NCBI GenBank assembly: GCA_013824645.1
Contig: PNOF01000002.1
Coordinates: forward strand, 41,632 to 105,631
Reading direction: 5' to 3'
Length of the DNA: 64,000 nucleotides
Source of the DNA: Syntrophus sp. (in: bacteria)
GTDB lineage: Bacteria > Desulfobacterota > Syntrophorhabdia > Syntrophorhabdales > Syntrophorhabdaceae
The notes below the pieces were generated by a model that did not search any database, was not told the DNA's origin, and saw only the letters and a list, made by a program, of their open reading frames with translations. How positions within the stretch are numbered: position 1 is the first letter of the stretch; every line of letters starts with the position of its first letter. This document shows, one piece after another, positions 8,941 to 18,007 of the stretch. Position numbers and translations under genes: made by a program.

Positions 8941-9882
8941 TTGACAAAAATGTCATTTTCATATTCAATTATGGTCATGCCGCTTCCGAAATTCCCCGAT
9001 TTTAAGCCCTTTGAACTTGAAGACCGACGTTTCATTTATGATCTATTGCGGAATTATAAGTCCGAAATGTCTGAAATAACCTTTACCAATCTTTTTATCT
9101 GGCGCGCGCATTATGGCTTTCGATGGTCGGTCTATAAAGACTGGCTTCTTCTTATTTGCACGGAGGCTGAAGGGGGTTTGTATGCCTTTCAGCCGATTGG
9201 GCCGCCTTCGCGGAAAGAAGCTGCCATAAGTCTGCTGGAGTGGCTCCGTGACGAAAATAAGATAGAAGACCCCCGCATAGAAAGGGCTGACAAAAGACTC
9301 CTTTCCGAATTGGGGGGCACGCAAAACCTTGCCATTGAACCGCTGCGGGATCATTTTGATTATGTCTATCGCAGAGAGGACCTTGTGCGGCTTGTCGGCA
9401 GTAAATATCGCTCAAAGAGAAATCACATAAACCAGTTCCTTCGTTTTTACACTTATGTCTATGAACCCTTGGAGGACAGGCATATCAATGATTGTCTAGT
9501 TCTGCAGGAGAAGTGGTGCAAGATGAACCGTTGTAAAGAAGATTTGGATCTTTTCGGCGAGCACGAAGCAATCCGCGAAGTACTCACGCATCATAATACA
9601 CTGCAGGTATGTGGTGCGGTTATCCTTATTGAGGGAAGGGTAGGGGCCTTTACGCTGGGAGAGAAACTCAATGATGATACTGCTGTTATCCATATAGAGA
9701 AGGCAGACCCGGAAATCCCCGGCCTCTATCCGCTCATCAATCAGCAATTCTGCGAAAACATTTGGCAGGATGTAACGTATATCAACAGAGAACAGGACTT
9801 GGGACTCCCTGGTCTCCACAAAGCAAAACTTTCCTACTATCCTGATCACTTTGTCGAGAAATTCCGGATTAAAATGCCGTAA
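8941..9882 (+). CDS. DUF2156 domain protein (GNAT-like acyltransferase fold)
   Basis: The 313-residue soluble protein matches the DUF2156 pattern: an N-terminal LPKFPDFKPFELEDRRFI block, then SEITFTNLFIWRAHYGFRWS, the basic segment GSKYRSKRNHINQFLRFY (about 150-167) and a C-terminal INREQDLGLPGLHKAKLSY motif. The fold is that of the lysyl-transferase end of MprF-like enzymes, which use aminoacyl-tRNA, but this protein lacks membrane segments and its substrate is unknown. The true start may be an internal ATG at 8950 or 8971. A hairpin built from a dispersed repeat follows the stop codon. Confidence 0.8.
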   Translation: MTKMSFSYSIMVMPLPKFPDFKPFELEDRRFIYDLLRNYKSEMSEITFTNLFIWRAHYGFRWSVYKDWLLLICTEAEGGLYAFQPIGPPSRKEAAISLLEWLRDENKIEDPRIERADKRLLSELGGTQNLAIEPLRDHFDYVYRREDLVRLVGSKYRSKRNHINQFLRFYTYVYEPLEDRHINDCLVLQEKWCKMNRCKEDLDLFGEHEAIREVLTHHNTLQVCGAVILIEGRVGAFTLGEKLNDDTAVIHIEKADPEIPGLYPLINQQFCENIWQDVTYINREQDLGLPGLHKAKLSYYPDHFVEKFRIKMP

Positions 9883-9939
9883 ATCGTGAATAGTTGTTAG
9901 TGGATAGGAAAACCATTCACGATTTACCATTCACGATTT
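9881..9939. repeat. Hairpin plus 14-bp tandem repeat of the ACCATTCACGATTT family
   Basis: AAATCGTGAAT (9881-9891) pairs perfectly with ATTCACGATTT (9915-9925). The 14-mer ACCATTCACGATTT then occurs twice head to tail (9912-9925 and 9926-9939). The element fills the space between two convergent genes and may act as a two-way terminator. Related words recur at 59890-60055 and 62627-62660. Confidence 0.7.
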
Positions 9940-11558
9940 CACCCCCGCCATGGCGGACGGCTGACAGGATGAACGAATTCTATGAGGAAGGGCTCCTCCC
10001 ATGTGATGTCATTGCGGAATATCTGTTCGAGCCCTTTCAGGGTTTTTGTTCTTTTTGCTTTGATATCGAATGCGCGTGCGATCTTTATAAAATCGGGATT
10101 TGTAAGATCCATTGAATGTTGAATACCATAGCGGTCAGCCATAGCGTCTTCAAGTATGGCAAAACTGCTGTTGTTATGTAAGAAGATGACAATGGGGATA
10201 TTATATTGTTTTATCGTGGCCATTTCTCCAATGGACGGAAGCAACCCTCCATCACCGCATAAAGCGATACAAGGTCTTTCGGGCTTGCCGAGTTTTGCGC
10301 CGATGCTTGCCGGAAAAGAGTAAAAAATAGGTGAAATACCGCGGGGCATAAGAAAGCCCTTTTGATAATAAACAGGGAAATAATACTCCGACCAGTAAGA
10401 GGGGGTATTCAAGTCGCAGACGACCATGGTGTTCTCAGGCATTACCTTCCGTAAGACGTTTATAATGGCATATCCGTAAGACTTATTGCGGAGGGCAGAT
10501 TCTTCTTTTACCTGCAAAGCCTTGAGGGTTTTAAGGTCCCACTCAAATCTTCTTTGTTTCAAAAGTGACTGAATGCCGGCAAGCGCTTTATCGATATTCC
10601 CTGCGAACTTCAATCGCGCAGGATAATTCCTGTCAATCCATTGATTGTCAATGTCAATGTGGACCAGCTCATTAATTTTAACGCCCCTTCTTTTCGAGTC
10701 GATGTCACGGAGCCTTGTCCCGATGGCAATGACAACATCCGATGCTGTCAGGATATTCTGGACAACCCCTTTCTTTATGATATTGCCGAAGGCATATGGG
10801 CTATCTTCACGGATGACACCTTTTCCCCCAGTTGTGGTTAAGAAGGGGATTGATGAAGTACGGCATATATTGTCAAGAATACGGCCTGCTTCGTTTCCCA
10901 TTAAGGCTTTTCCGCCTATGATGACGGGTTTCTTTCTATTGCTCAGGAGTGCGGAAAGCTTGTCGAAAAAGGAATCAAGGCCATCTTTTTCAGTGCCTGC
11001 CGCGATGGTGCGACTATATTCCGGTTCTATTTTACTTGATGACAGCCCGGATGGGATATCTTTTTCGAAAAAGGTATGCGGAATCGATATGAGGACTGGT
11101 CCTTTACGGCCGGAGGAGGTTTCCTGATAGGCATCATTGAGGAGAGTGGTAAGATTTCTTATATCAGCTGCAAAGAATGTTTTCTTTGTAATGTGTCTGA
11201 AGATTGTCTCCGGTTCAGTTATCCCGTGCAGGATACCTTTGCCTATATCCTTTCTTTCTGTATCGATGTGTATGATAAGAAGAGGCACATCATCATTAAA
11301 TGCCTCCATACAGCCCGATACGATATTACCAAGCCCCGGTCCGGGAGTGACTATGATGACCCCCGGATTTCCCGATGTCCTTGCATATCCGTCAGCCATA
11401 AAGATTACGTTAGATTCGTGTCGGCCTGTGATTATACTGATATTTTTATGATGGGTCAGGGCTGCGTTTAACGGAAGTGTATGTAAACCGGGTATTTGGA
11501 AGATATATTGAATATCATTTCTTATGAAAAACTCTATGATGGCCTGTTTTACCAGCAT
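9939..11558 (-). CDS. Thiamine-diphosphate-dependent enzyme, acetolactate synthase-like
   Basis: The 539-residue protein has the three-domain layout of the ThDP decarboxylase/acetolactate synthase family. The N-terminal pyrimidine domain has the catalytic Glu region (GRHESNVIFMADGYAR, about 41-56), the central domain reads KPVIIGGKALMG, and the C-terminal diphosphate domain shows GDGGLLPSIGEMATI with NN about 25 residues later. It does not match the canonical IlvB closely, and there is no small-subunit gene beside it, so a 2-oxo-acid decarboxylase or ligase of unknown substrate is as likely as acetolactate synthase. It is transcribed divergently from the XRE-cupin regulator and shares operator-like repeats with it. 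Confidence 0.82.
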   Translation of the reverse strand: MLVKQAIIEFFIRNDIQYIFQIPGLHTLPLNAALTHHKNISIITGRHESNVIFMADGYARTSGNPGVIIVTPGPGLGNIVSGCMEAFNDDVPLLIIHIDTERKDIGKGILHGITEPETIFRHITKKTFFAADIRNLTTLLNDAYQETSSGRKGPVLISIPHTFFEKDIPSGLSSSKIEPEYSRTIAAGTEKDGLDSFFDKLSALLSNRKKPVIIGGKALMGNEAGRILDNICRTSSIPFLTTTGGKGVIREDSPYAFGNIIKKGVVQNILTASDVVIAIGTRLRDIDSKRRGVKINELVHIDIDNQWIDRNYPARLKFAGNIDKALAGIQSLLKQRRFEWDLKTLKALQVKEESALRNKSYGYAIINVLRKVMPENTMVVCDLNTPSYWSEYYFPVYYQKGFLMPRGISPIFYSFPASIGAKLGKPERPCIALCGDGGLLPSIGEMATIKQYNIPIVIFLHNNSSFAILEDAMADRYGIQHSMDLTNPDFIKIARAFDIKAKRTKTLKGLEQIFRNDITWEEPFLIEFVHPVSRPPWRG

Positions 11559-11576
11559 CTTACACCAGATTTAGTT

Positions 11577-11658
11577 AGTTTAGCATAGTGAACATATAAG
11601 TTAAATAAAAAATTACTTGACAAAGAAAAACAGATAATTTAGTTTAGTAAGATAAACT
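11577..11658. promoter_or_regulatory. Divergent promoter region with two operator-like repeats
   Basis: Between the ThDP enzyme and the XRE-cupin gene lie a perfect inverted repeat AGTTTA-N6-TAAACT (11641-11658) and a degenerate copy with the same left half, AGTTTAG then GTGAAC (11577-11593). A TTGACA at 11617-11622 could serve as a -35 element for the regulator, with a poor -10 near 11640. The repeats are the natural candidates for autoregulation by the XRE protein; this is inferred from position and symmetry. Confidence 0.5.
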
Positions 11659-11681
11659 TCTTGTGAGTGTATACTGTTATT

Positions 11682-12233
11682 ATGAAGATTGATAAAACAA
11701 GCATAGGTGAACGCATAAAAATGCTCAGGCAGGCAAAGAATCTTACCCAGGAAGAACTGGCTACGAGGGCCGGGTTGACCAAGGGATTTATATCTCAGAT
11801 AGAGAGGAGTTATACCTCCCTGTCAGTGGAGAGCCTTATCGGTATCCTGGATGCCCTGGATGAAAAGCCGTCCACCTTTTTTGACGGCGCCTTCGATGAA
11901 CAGATCGTATTCAAGCTGAAGGACAGGGTAGAATTAGAAATAGATGATGTGAAGGCATTTCAGATACTCGTTCCGGCCGCTCAAAACAGGCTTATGGACC
12001 CTGCGCTCCTTGAAATGGATGCAGGAGAAAAGACACCGGAAGAGGCGCCCCACGAAGGCGAAGAATTTGGTCTTGTTCTGTCGGGAAGTATTGAGCTTAT
12101 GCTCGGCGGAAAGGTCTACAAGCTGAAGAAAGGTGAATGTTTTTATTTTAAGTCGACACGGAAGCATTTTATAGCAAACAGGCGAAAGAACAAGGCCTTT
12201 GTTCTATGGGCATCTTCGCCTCCTACTTTTTAG
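11682..12233 (+). CDS. XRE-family regulator with C-terminal cupin sensor domain
   Basis: The protein, 183 residues from the ATG at 11682, has a helix-turn-helix domain at about 3-60 (IGERIKMLRQAKNLTQEELA, then LTKGFISQIERSYTSLSVES) and a cupin fold at about 105-180 (HEGEEFGLVLSGSIELML). XRE-cupin proteins such as PuuR often bind a small effector in the cupin and control polyamine or amino-acid genes. The next genes are two arginine decarboxylases and agmatinase, so arginine/agmatine control is likely. A GTG at 11667 is an alternative start. Confidence 0.85.
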   Translation: MKIDKTSIGERIKMLRQAKNLTQEELATRAGLTKGFISQIERSYTSLSVESLIGILDALDEKPSTFFDGAFDEQIVFKLKDRVELEIDDVKAFQILVPAAQNRLMDPALLEMDAGEKTPEEAPHEGEEFGLVLSGSIELMLGGKVYKLKKGECFYFKSTRKHFIANRRKNKAFVLWASSPPTF

Positions 12234-12297
12234 CGCCTTCAGGGGCAAAAAATACTCAAGGAGTACCATGGGATGAAAGCGTTAGAAAGGTGGTCAA

Positions 12298-12771
12298 ATG
12301 ATTATTAAAACACCGACGAAGTTTTTTCTTGTAAAAGGATCGTCGGAAGGATTCTCATTGCTTAATGCTTTTGATGGGGCGCTTCTGGCTTCAGGCGTGG
12401 GAGATACCAACCTGGTAAGAATGAGCAGCATACTTCCTCCTGGTTGTGAAGAACTTAACCCGCCTCCGGTCCCGATGCCGCAGGGGGCACTCGTGCCCGT
12501 TGCCTACGCGTCTCTTTACAGCGATGTCCCCGGAGAGGTCATATCTTCCGCTGTGGCCATAGGCATACCAAAGGATGCAACCAGGGCCGGCTTGATCATG
12601 GAGTATTCGGCAAGAGCAGAAGAAGATGTCGTTGTTGAGCAGGTCAGGAAGATGGTGGAAAAGGGTATGGAGATGAGAAAACGCGAAATCAAAGAAATTA
12701 TGGCAATTTCGGCCACATATAAAGTCGTCACTATCGGCGCCGCATTTGCCGGCGTCGTACTCTGGGATTAG
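12298..12771 (+). CDS. Pyruvoyl-dependent arginine decarboxylase, short (archaeal-like) form
   Basis: The 157-residue proenzyme converts arginine to agmatine after self-cleavage. It carries the family blocks [32 protein letters not shown] and [20 protein letters not shown]. Cleavage is expected between Ser43 and Ser44 in RMSSILPPG, leaving a pyruvoyl group on the alpha chain. It resembles the Methanocaldococcus type more than its neighbour does. A paralogous gene starts 20 bp downstream, followed at once by agmatinase, so the three form one operon for arginine to putrescine. Confidence 0.88.
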   Translation: MIIKTPTKFFLVKGSSEGFSLLNAFDGALLASGVGDTNLVRMSSILPPGCEELNPPPVPMPQGALVPVAYASLYSDVPGEVISSAVAIGIPKDATRAGLIMEYSARAEEDVVVEQVRKMVEKGMEMRKREIKEIMAISATYKVVTIGAAFAGVVLWD

Positions 12772-12791
12772 GTGGAGAGGAGGATATAAAA

Positions 12792-13337
12792 ATGACCCCA
12801 AAAAAGGTATTTTTTACGAAAGGGGTGGGCGTTCATAAAGATAAACTGTCATCCTTTGAGGTCGCCTTAAGAAATGCGGGCATAGAGAAGTGTAATCTTG
12901 TCTATGTATCAAGCATATTACCGCCAAAGTGCAAGATGCTTTCAAAACCTGATGGTCTGAAACTTCTCAACGCCGGTCAGATTACCTATTGCGTGATGTC
13001 CCGCAATGAGACAAATGAACCGAACCGTCTTATCTCTGCGTCAGTTGGTTTTGCCATGCCGGCCGATTTTACCAACTATGGTTATATATCCGAACACCAT
13101 GCTTTTGGTGAAAAAGCCGTTGTCTCCGGTGAATATGCAGAGGACCTCGCGGCTACAATGCTCGCAACGACACTCGGCATTCCTTTTGACCCGAACCAGG
13201 CATGGGATGAGCGCAAGCAATTTTACCGGGCGAGCGGTCATATATTCAAAACAAAAAATATCTGCCAGTCCGCTGAGGGAAATAAGGACGGTCTCTGGAC
13301 CACGGTATTGGCGTCAGCAGTGTTTATTATAGATTGA
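12792..13337 (+). CDS. Pyruvoyl-dependent arginine decarboxylase, long form (paralogue)
   Basis: The 181-residue paralogue has [15 protein letters not shown] around the expected Ser40-Ser41 self-cleavage site and a longer C-terminal half ([15 protein letters not shown], then [15 protein letters not shown]) like the bacterial AaxB-type enzymes. Both tandem copies keep the serine pair, so either can in principle be processed; whether they form mixed assemblies or have split roles is unknown. GAGAGGAGG precedes the ATG by about 11 bp. The stop lies one base before the agmatinase start, which suggests translational coupling. Confidence 0.87.
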   Translation: MTPKKVFFTKGVGVHKDKLSSFEVALRNAGIEKCNLVYVSSILPPKCKMLSKPDGLKLLNAGQITYCVMSRNETNEPNRLISASVGFAMPADFTNYGYISEHHAFGEKAVVSGEYAEDLAATMLATTLGIPFDPNQAWDERKQFYRASGHIFKTKNICQSAEGNKDGLWTTVLASAVFIID

Positions 13338-13338
13338 A

Positions 13339-14223
13339 ATGTCAAAGTCGTCTCCTCCCGGTTTCTGCGGGTTGCCCAACAATAAAACTGATTATACTCA
13401 GGCCCTGACAGTCATACTGCCGGTTCCTTTTGACAAAACAAGCACATGGCTTAAAGGCGCAGATAAAGGCCCGGCAGCGATAATAGAGGCGTCCAGTTAT
13501 CTCGAATTCTACGATATCGAAACCGATAGCGAGGTTTTTAAGAAGGGAATTTTTACTGCCAAACCCATAGATGCTGTATCCTCTCCTGCTTTGATAAAAA
13601 AAACCGATTCGGCAGTCTCGAAATATCTTCAAGACAATAAGCTTGTAGTAACCCTTGGGGGCGAACACTCTGTTTCAATTGGTGTTATTAAGTCCTATAC
13701 GGAGCACTATGAGGATCTCAGTATATTGCATCTTGATGCCCATGCAGACTCTCGCGACTCCTATGAGGGGAGCCGTTATAATCATGCCTGCGTCATCGCA
13801 CGTGCCCGGGAATGTACCGGGAACATTGTTTCCGTGGGAATACGCAGTATGGATGCCTCAGAGCGCTCCGTCGTTGACAGCAAAAGGATGTTTTTCGCGC
13901 ATATGATACACGATTCTGATAAATGGATAAATAGGGCAGTCAACTTGCTTACCGATAATGTCTATATCACCATTGATCTTGATGTCTTCGATCCCGGTAT
14001 TATGCCGTCAACAGGGACTCCCGAGCCGGGTGGTTTAGGCTGGTATCAGGTTATGAAACTCCTCTCCTCTGTCTCGCAATCAAAACGAATCGTCGGGTTT
14101 GATGTTGTTGAGCTCTGTCCATCAAATGCTAAAGCCCCCGATTTTCTTGCCGCCAAATTAATCTACATGCTCTTAAGCTATATCGAGGTGAATAAACCAC
14201 GATATACAAGGGCACCAACTTAG
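13339..14223 (+). CDS. speB: Agmatinase (ureohydrolase)
   Basis: The 294-residue ureohydrolase hydrolyses agmatine to putrescine and urea with a binuclear manganese centre. All metal-ligand motifs are present: GGEHSVS (about 113-119), DAHADSRDSYEG (about 134-145, DAHxD) and ITIDLDVFDP (about 213-222, DxDxxDP). Operon context with two arginine decarboxylases supports agmatine over arginine as substrate. ATG is chosen because it sits one base after the upstream stop. No terminator hairpin is obvious after the gene. Confidence 0.92.
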   Translation: MSKSSPPGFCGLPNNKTDYTQALTVILPVPFDKTSTWLKGADKGPAAIIEASSYLEFYDIETDSEVFKKGIFTAKPIDAVSSPALIKKTDSAVSKYLQDNKLVVTLGGEHSVSIGVIKSYTEHYEDLSILHLDAHADSRDSYEGSRYNHACVIARARECTGNIVSVGIRSMDASERSVVDSKRMFFAHMIHDSDKWINRAVNLLTDNVYITIDLDVFDPGIMPSTGTPEPGGLGWYQVMKLLSSVSQSKRIVGFDVVELCPSNAKAPDFLAAKLIYMLLSYIEVNKPRYTRAPT

Positions 14224-14449
14224 AAAAACTGATGATGATGTGAATGAGAGTATGTCAATGAAGGCAAATGGGTGAAAGGGTAAACGACGTTCTCATCGAC
14301 CGGTTTTTTTGATTTTATCACGAGAATGAGTGCTGTACAACAAAATATTTTACGATGAAAAGCGCGAGGCCTGGGATAAACATCGAGTATGGGCTTAAAC
14401 GCAAACAATGTTAAGAACATTAAACATATTTCTTAAACCATATACGGAC

Positions 14450-14478
14450 ATTCTGGTATAATGTTAAGATAATGCTTA
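14450..14478 (+). promoter_or_regulatory. Extended -10 promoter and RBS for SOR-like gene
   Basis: TGGTATAAT (14454-14462) is a consensus extended -10 element about 30 bp before the ATG. A weak TTAAAC lies 18 bp upstream as a possible -35. AGGAGGTG follows at about 14478-14485. Assignment is from motif match and position only. Confidence 0.5.
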
Positions 14479-14492
14479 GGAGGTGAATTACA

Positions 14493-14885
14493 ATGAAGAG
14501 ATTAATTTTAATTTGGGGCTGTCTTGCTGTTTTGATTTGCCTTACTTCCGGACCGGCTTTTGCAAATAAATCAGCAGTGTCTATCGAGATGCCCGGCAGC
14601 GTTGAGAAGGATTCCGAAGTGGTTATCAGACTGAAGGTTATTCATAGCGGCAACTCATATTTTCACTATACAAAATGGCTTAAGGTTCAGGTCGATGGGA
14701 AGCCTGTTGCACAGTGGGAGTACGTGAACAGCAACCGACCCGAGGAAGCCACATTCACGAAGGAGGTCAAGATTAAAGTATCTGGAAACACAGAAATCAT
14801 CGCTGAAGCAAGCTGTAATATCCATGGAAGTTCAGGGCCGGCAAAGGCTACGATCCTGGTGCCCGGTGCGGGGGCTAATCCATGA
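14493..14885 (+). CDS. Secreted superoxide reductase (desulfoferrodoxin)-like protein
   Basis: The 130-residue protein has a Sec signal peptide (residues 1-24, ending PAFANK) and a single desulfoferrodoxin iron-binding domain. Ligand-like residues are His51 and His58 in VIHSGNSYFHYTKWL and Cys108 with His111 in SCNIHGS, matching the HxxxxxxHYxxW and CNxHG motifs of superoxide reductases. The His normally found near the start of the domain (EKHxPxI) is not visible, so the iron site may have three His plus Cys, or the domain may do something else. It overlaps a small membrane-protein gene by ATGA. Confidence 0.75.
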   Translation: MKRLILIWGCLAVLICLTSGPAFANKSAVSIEMPGSVEKDSEVVIRLKVIHSGNSYFHYTKWLKVQVDGKPVAQWEYVNSNRPEEATFTKEVKIKVSGNTEIIAEASCNIHGSSGPAKATILVPGAGANP

Positions 14886-15061
14886 TGGCTGCCGGTGTAT
14901 CGATTATTTTGACGCTTGGTGTTCTCAATCTCTTACTGATTTTGTTTCAGATTGGCACAGGATTACGATGGATTAAAGCTCCCTTTGTATGGCACAAAAG
15001 GAGCGCAATGGTGCTTGCGGCGAGTGCAGTAGTACACGCGGTCCTTGCTTTCTTAACATAG
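14882..15061 (+). CDS. Small membrane protein coupled to SOR-like gene
   Basis: A 59-residue frame starts at the ATG overlapping the upstream stop (ATGA). It encodes two hydrophobic helices, SIILTLGVLNLLLILFQIG and AMVLAASAVVHAVLAFL, separated by a basic loop with WIKAPFVWHKR. It therefore looks like a two-pass inner-membrane protein. The stop-start overlap implies translational coupling with the secreted SOR-like protein, and a role in docking or electron supply to it is a reasonable guess. No family is recognised. Confidence 0.7.
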   Translation: MMAAGVSIILTLGVLNLLLILFQIGTGLRWIKAPFVWHKRSAMVLAASAVVHAVLAFLT

Positions 15062-15186
15062 TAGTGAATAGAATTTTGAGGACATTTTTCCCCATTGTGT
15101 TTAATTATCAATCGAAACAGAGCTTGATATGAATACACGAGGCCCTGTGTGTGCAATAACAGGCAAAGCCTCGTTACTCAGGACTA

Positions 15187-15935
15187 TTATCCCCTGAAAT
15201 CCTTTGGTATCGGAGCAAAGCCTTCACTATCAGGCCAGAGTCTGTTCTTGTGTTTGCAGCCGATGATCCCCCGTTTGCAGAGTTCTGCCCGCCATTCATA
15301 TTTTATAACTATCTTTTCAGCAATAGCATCTTCGGGTGCGAAGTGTATTGTTCGTGCCGGTGAATAGGTCGTTTCGCCGAATCCGGTACCAGCCTGCTTG
15401 TTCTTCTGCTCATGCTCGTTTTTTCCTTTAATCCTGTCAGAGGAATTAACCTCCAGAGCAGCTTGCGGCGATGCACCAGGCGGGGTTTCTTTCATCTGGA
15501 GAGAATTTTCCAGCAAGGGGAGTTTTTCTCTGTATACGGCAAGTGCTATGGTTCCCATTGCGGATGCGTCGGAGAAAACCTTCTCTGCATAGGAGTCGGA
15601 CTGTTCTGTGAAGTAGAACCCATTCTCTCATTGTGCTTTAGGCTGGATTTGTTGCCGCTAATGATGTTTCTGCCGTCCACAGCAATGATAACACCGATAC
15701 GCCTGTCTGATTTGTTTTTCACTTCAATGGAGTATTTCTCACCTTTCACTGCTTCCATATAGAAGTACATGCCTTCTCGGGCCGTATTCGGGTACGTCCT
15801 GTATTTTGCGAACTCACTCCCCTTATCTGAAATGACCCGCACATCCGTTACACCCATCTTCGCTGCATGGGCACATGCTGCTACCGGAAATACTAATGCC
15901 AGAAACAAGACCGCTAAAAAAGATTTTTTTACCAT
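15187..15935 (-). pseudogene. Frameshifted secreted periplasmic protein, unknown
   Basis: The first part encodes a signal peptide (LAVLFLALVFPVAACAHA) and a domain ending AVDGRNIISGNKSSLKHNER. The second part, in another frame, starts FYFTEQSDSYAEKVFSDASA and continues through MGTIALAVYREK to GTGFGETTYSPARTIHF and IKYEWRAELCKRGII. Both halves look like one known-looking conserved hypothetical protein. The frame breaks near 15610-15620, where I judge some 20 residues between HNERM and FYFTE to be missing as well. A frame-changing internal deletion is the simplest reading. GGAGG lies just before the ATG at 15935. Confidence 0.7.
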
Positions 15936-16230
15936 AATTTTTCCTCCTTATTTTAGTTTCTGCATTATTTGACAATGAAAGTTGTAAAATAGTTCCCGAT
16001 ATTGAGAACTATGGGTTAAAATCTGGTCCCTCATTTGTGGTGCTGTCAGACTGGGATACATTGTTTTTAACGTGATAACAAAAACGATAAAGTGAAACCT
16101 GAAAGGAAGGGGCTGAGTCATTATTTGCCCGGAGTCAATGAAACAAATCAAGAAAGGCAGATTGGTTGGTAGAACTTGACTTAGTGCCTGCAAACATATA
16201 TAATAAAAGACTTTTTAAAGGAGTCAGCCG

Positions 16231-17988
16231 GTGAGAGATAAATATTGTGGGTTTGTGACAAAAGATGATATTGGAAAGGTATTGACGCTTGCAGGATGGG
16301 TCTTTAGGAGGAGAGACCATGGTGGTCTCATTTTCGCCGACCTCCGTGACGTGACGGGTATCGTGCAGGTCGTTTTTTCCCCGGAGATATCAAAGGAAGC
16401 CCATGACAGGGCAGGGGATATAAAGCAGGAATATGTGCTCAGGATTGTCGGAAAGGTTGAGAAGAGACCTCCCGAAACAGAGAACACCAACTTGCCTACC
16501 GGTGCCATTGAGGTTTATGCACAGTCCTTTGAGGTGCTCAATACATGCAAACCCTTGCCGTTTCAGCTTGATGATGAAGATATTAATGAATCAATCAGGC
16601 TTAAATACCGTTATCTCGACATGAGGCGGCCTGAGGTTAAGCAGATTTTTATCGAGAGAAGCAAGGCTTATAAAGTAACCAGAGATTATCTTACTTCACA
16701 TAGCTTTTACGAATTTGAGACACCTTTTTTGACAAAAAACACCCCCGAAGGAGCACGGGATTTTATTGTCCCCAGCAGATTGAACACAGGTAACTTCTAT
16801 GCACTCCCCCAATCACCGCAGCTCTACAAGCAGATATTGATGATGGGAGGTTTTGAACGGTATTTCCAGATTGCCCGTTGTTTCAGGGATGAAGACTTAC
16901 GGGCTGACCGTCAGCCCGAGTTTACTCAGATTGATATTGAAATGAGTTTTGTGGGACGCGAAGATGTCATGGGGCTCAGTGAAGGCCTGATTATTGCGCT
17001 TTATGAGGCATTGAAGGGGAAAAAGCCACCGGAACTGCCATTTCCGAGGATGAGTTTTGCTGATGCCATGGAACGTTACGGCACTGACAAACCTGATCTG
17101 CGCTTTGAACTTCCCCTCTTTGAAATGACAGACCTTTTTAAAGGGACTGAATTCGGTGTCTTCAAGAAAACTATTGAAGACGGCGGTGTTATCAAATCAA
17201 TGATCCTTAAGGGCAAAACCCTCTCACGGAAAGATCTTGATACTGCAGTCGATACAGCGAAGGAGATGGGAGCCGGCGGTCTTATCTGGATGCGAAAAGA
17301 TGCTGAAGGGTTCCAGTCGCCTATTGCAAAGTTTCTCAAAGATGATGAAAAATCAGGGATGGAGAAGATGCTTGCGACCCAAACCGGCGATGTTATCTTC
17401 ATCATGGCTGACAAACGTAGCAAGGTAAATGAAATTATGGGGAGATTGAGGCTATACATCGGTGAGAAATATGACCTTATCAATAAAAATAGTGATAAAT
17501 TTCTCTGGGTTATCGATTTCCCCCTTCTCGAGTATAGTGAGGAAGACAAGAGGTATGTTGCCCGCCACCACCCCTTTACCTCGCCGAAAGACAGCATAAA
17601 AGATTTCAAAGGTGATTACGAGTCGGTCCTTGCCAATGCCTATGACCTTGTGTTCAATGGTGTGGAAATTGGCGGAGGCAGTATCAGAAACCACAGGATG
17701 GATGAACAGATGGAGATGTTCAGACTGCTGAACATGAAAGAAGAGGATGCCTTTGAAAAATTCGGCTTTCTCCTTGAGGCGCTGGAGATGGGGGCGCCGC
17801 CGCATGGCGGTCTCGCCTTTGGTTTTGACCGCATTCTCATGATGTTCCTTGGCCTTGACAGCATACGGGAGGTTATTCCATTTCCAAAAACTCAGAAGGG
17901 CACCTGTCCTTTGACGGGTGCTCCATCGAAGATTGGTCAAAAACAGTTAAATGAACTGAAAATAAAGTCCACTGGTGAGAACCGATAG
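16231..17988 (+). CDS. aspS: Aspartyl-tRNA synthetase
   Basis: The 585-residue class II synthetase charges tRNA-Asp (or Asp/Asn in non-discriminating forms). An OB-fold anticodon-binding domain (1-105) is followed by the catalytic core with motif 2 CFRDEDLRADRQPEFTQIDI (about 214-233), a bacterial GAD insertion (about 290-400), and motif 3 APPHGGLAFGFDRILM near 525. Start is GTG with AAAGGAG at 16218-16224. No AsnRS or GatCAB gene is in the window, so tRNA specificity is open. The next gene starts within or just after its 3' end. Confidence 0.95.
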   Translation: MRDKYCGFVTKDDIGKVLTLAGWVFRRRDHGGLIFADLRDVTGIVQVVFSPEISKEAHDRAGDIKQEYVLRIVGKVEKRPPETENTNLPTGAIEVYAQSFEVLNTCKPLPFQLDDEDINESIRLKYRYLDMRRPEVKQIFIERSKAYKVTRDYLTSHSFYEFETPFLTKNTPEGARDFIVPSRLNTGNFYALPQSPQLYKQILMMGGFERYFQIARCFRDEDLRADRQPEFTQIDIEMSFVGREDVMGLSEGLIIALYEALKGKKPPELPFPRMSFADAMERYGTDKPDLRFELPLFEMTDLFKGTEFGVFKKTIEDGGVIKSMILKGKTLSRKDLDTAVDTAKEMGAGGLIWMRKDAEGFQSPIAKFLKDDEKSGMEKMLATQTGDVIFIMADKRSKVNEIMGRLRLYIGEKYDLINKNSDKFLWVIDFPLLEYSEEDKRYVARHHPFTSPKDSIKDFKGDYESVLANAYDLVFNGVEIGGGSIRNHRMDEQMEMFRLLNMKEEDAFEKFGFLLEALEMGAPPHGGLAFGFDRILMMFLGLDSIREVIPFPKTQKGTCPLTGAPSKIGQKQLNELKIKSTGENR

Positions 17989-18007
17989 CTTTTACCTGGA
18001 GGTCACT

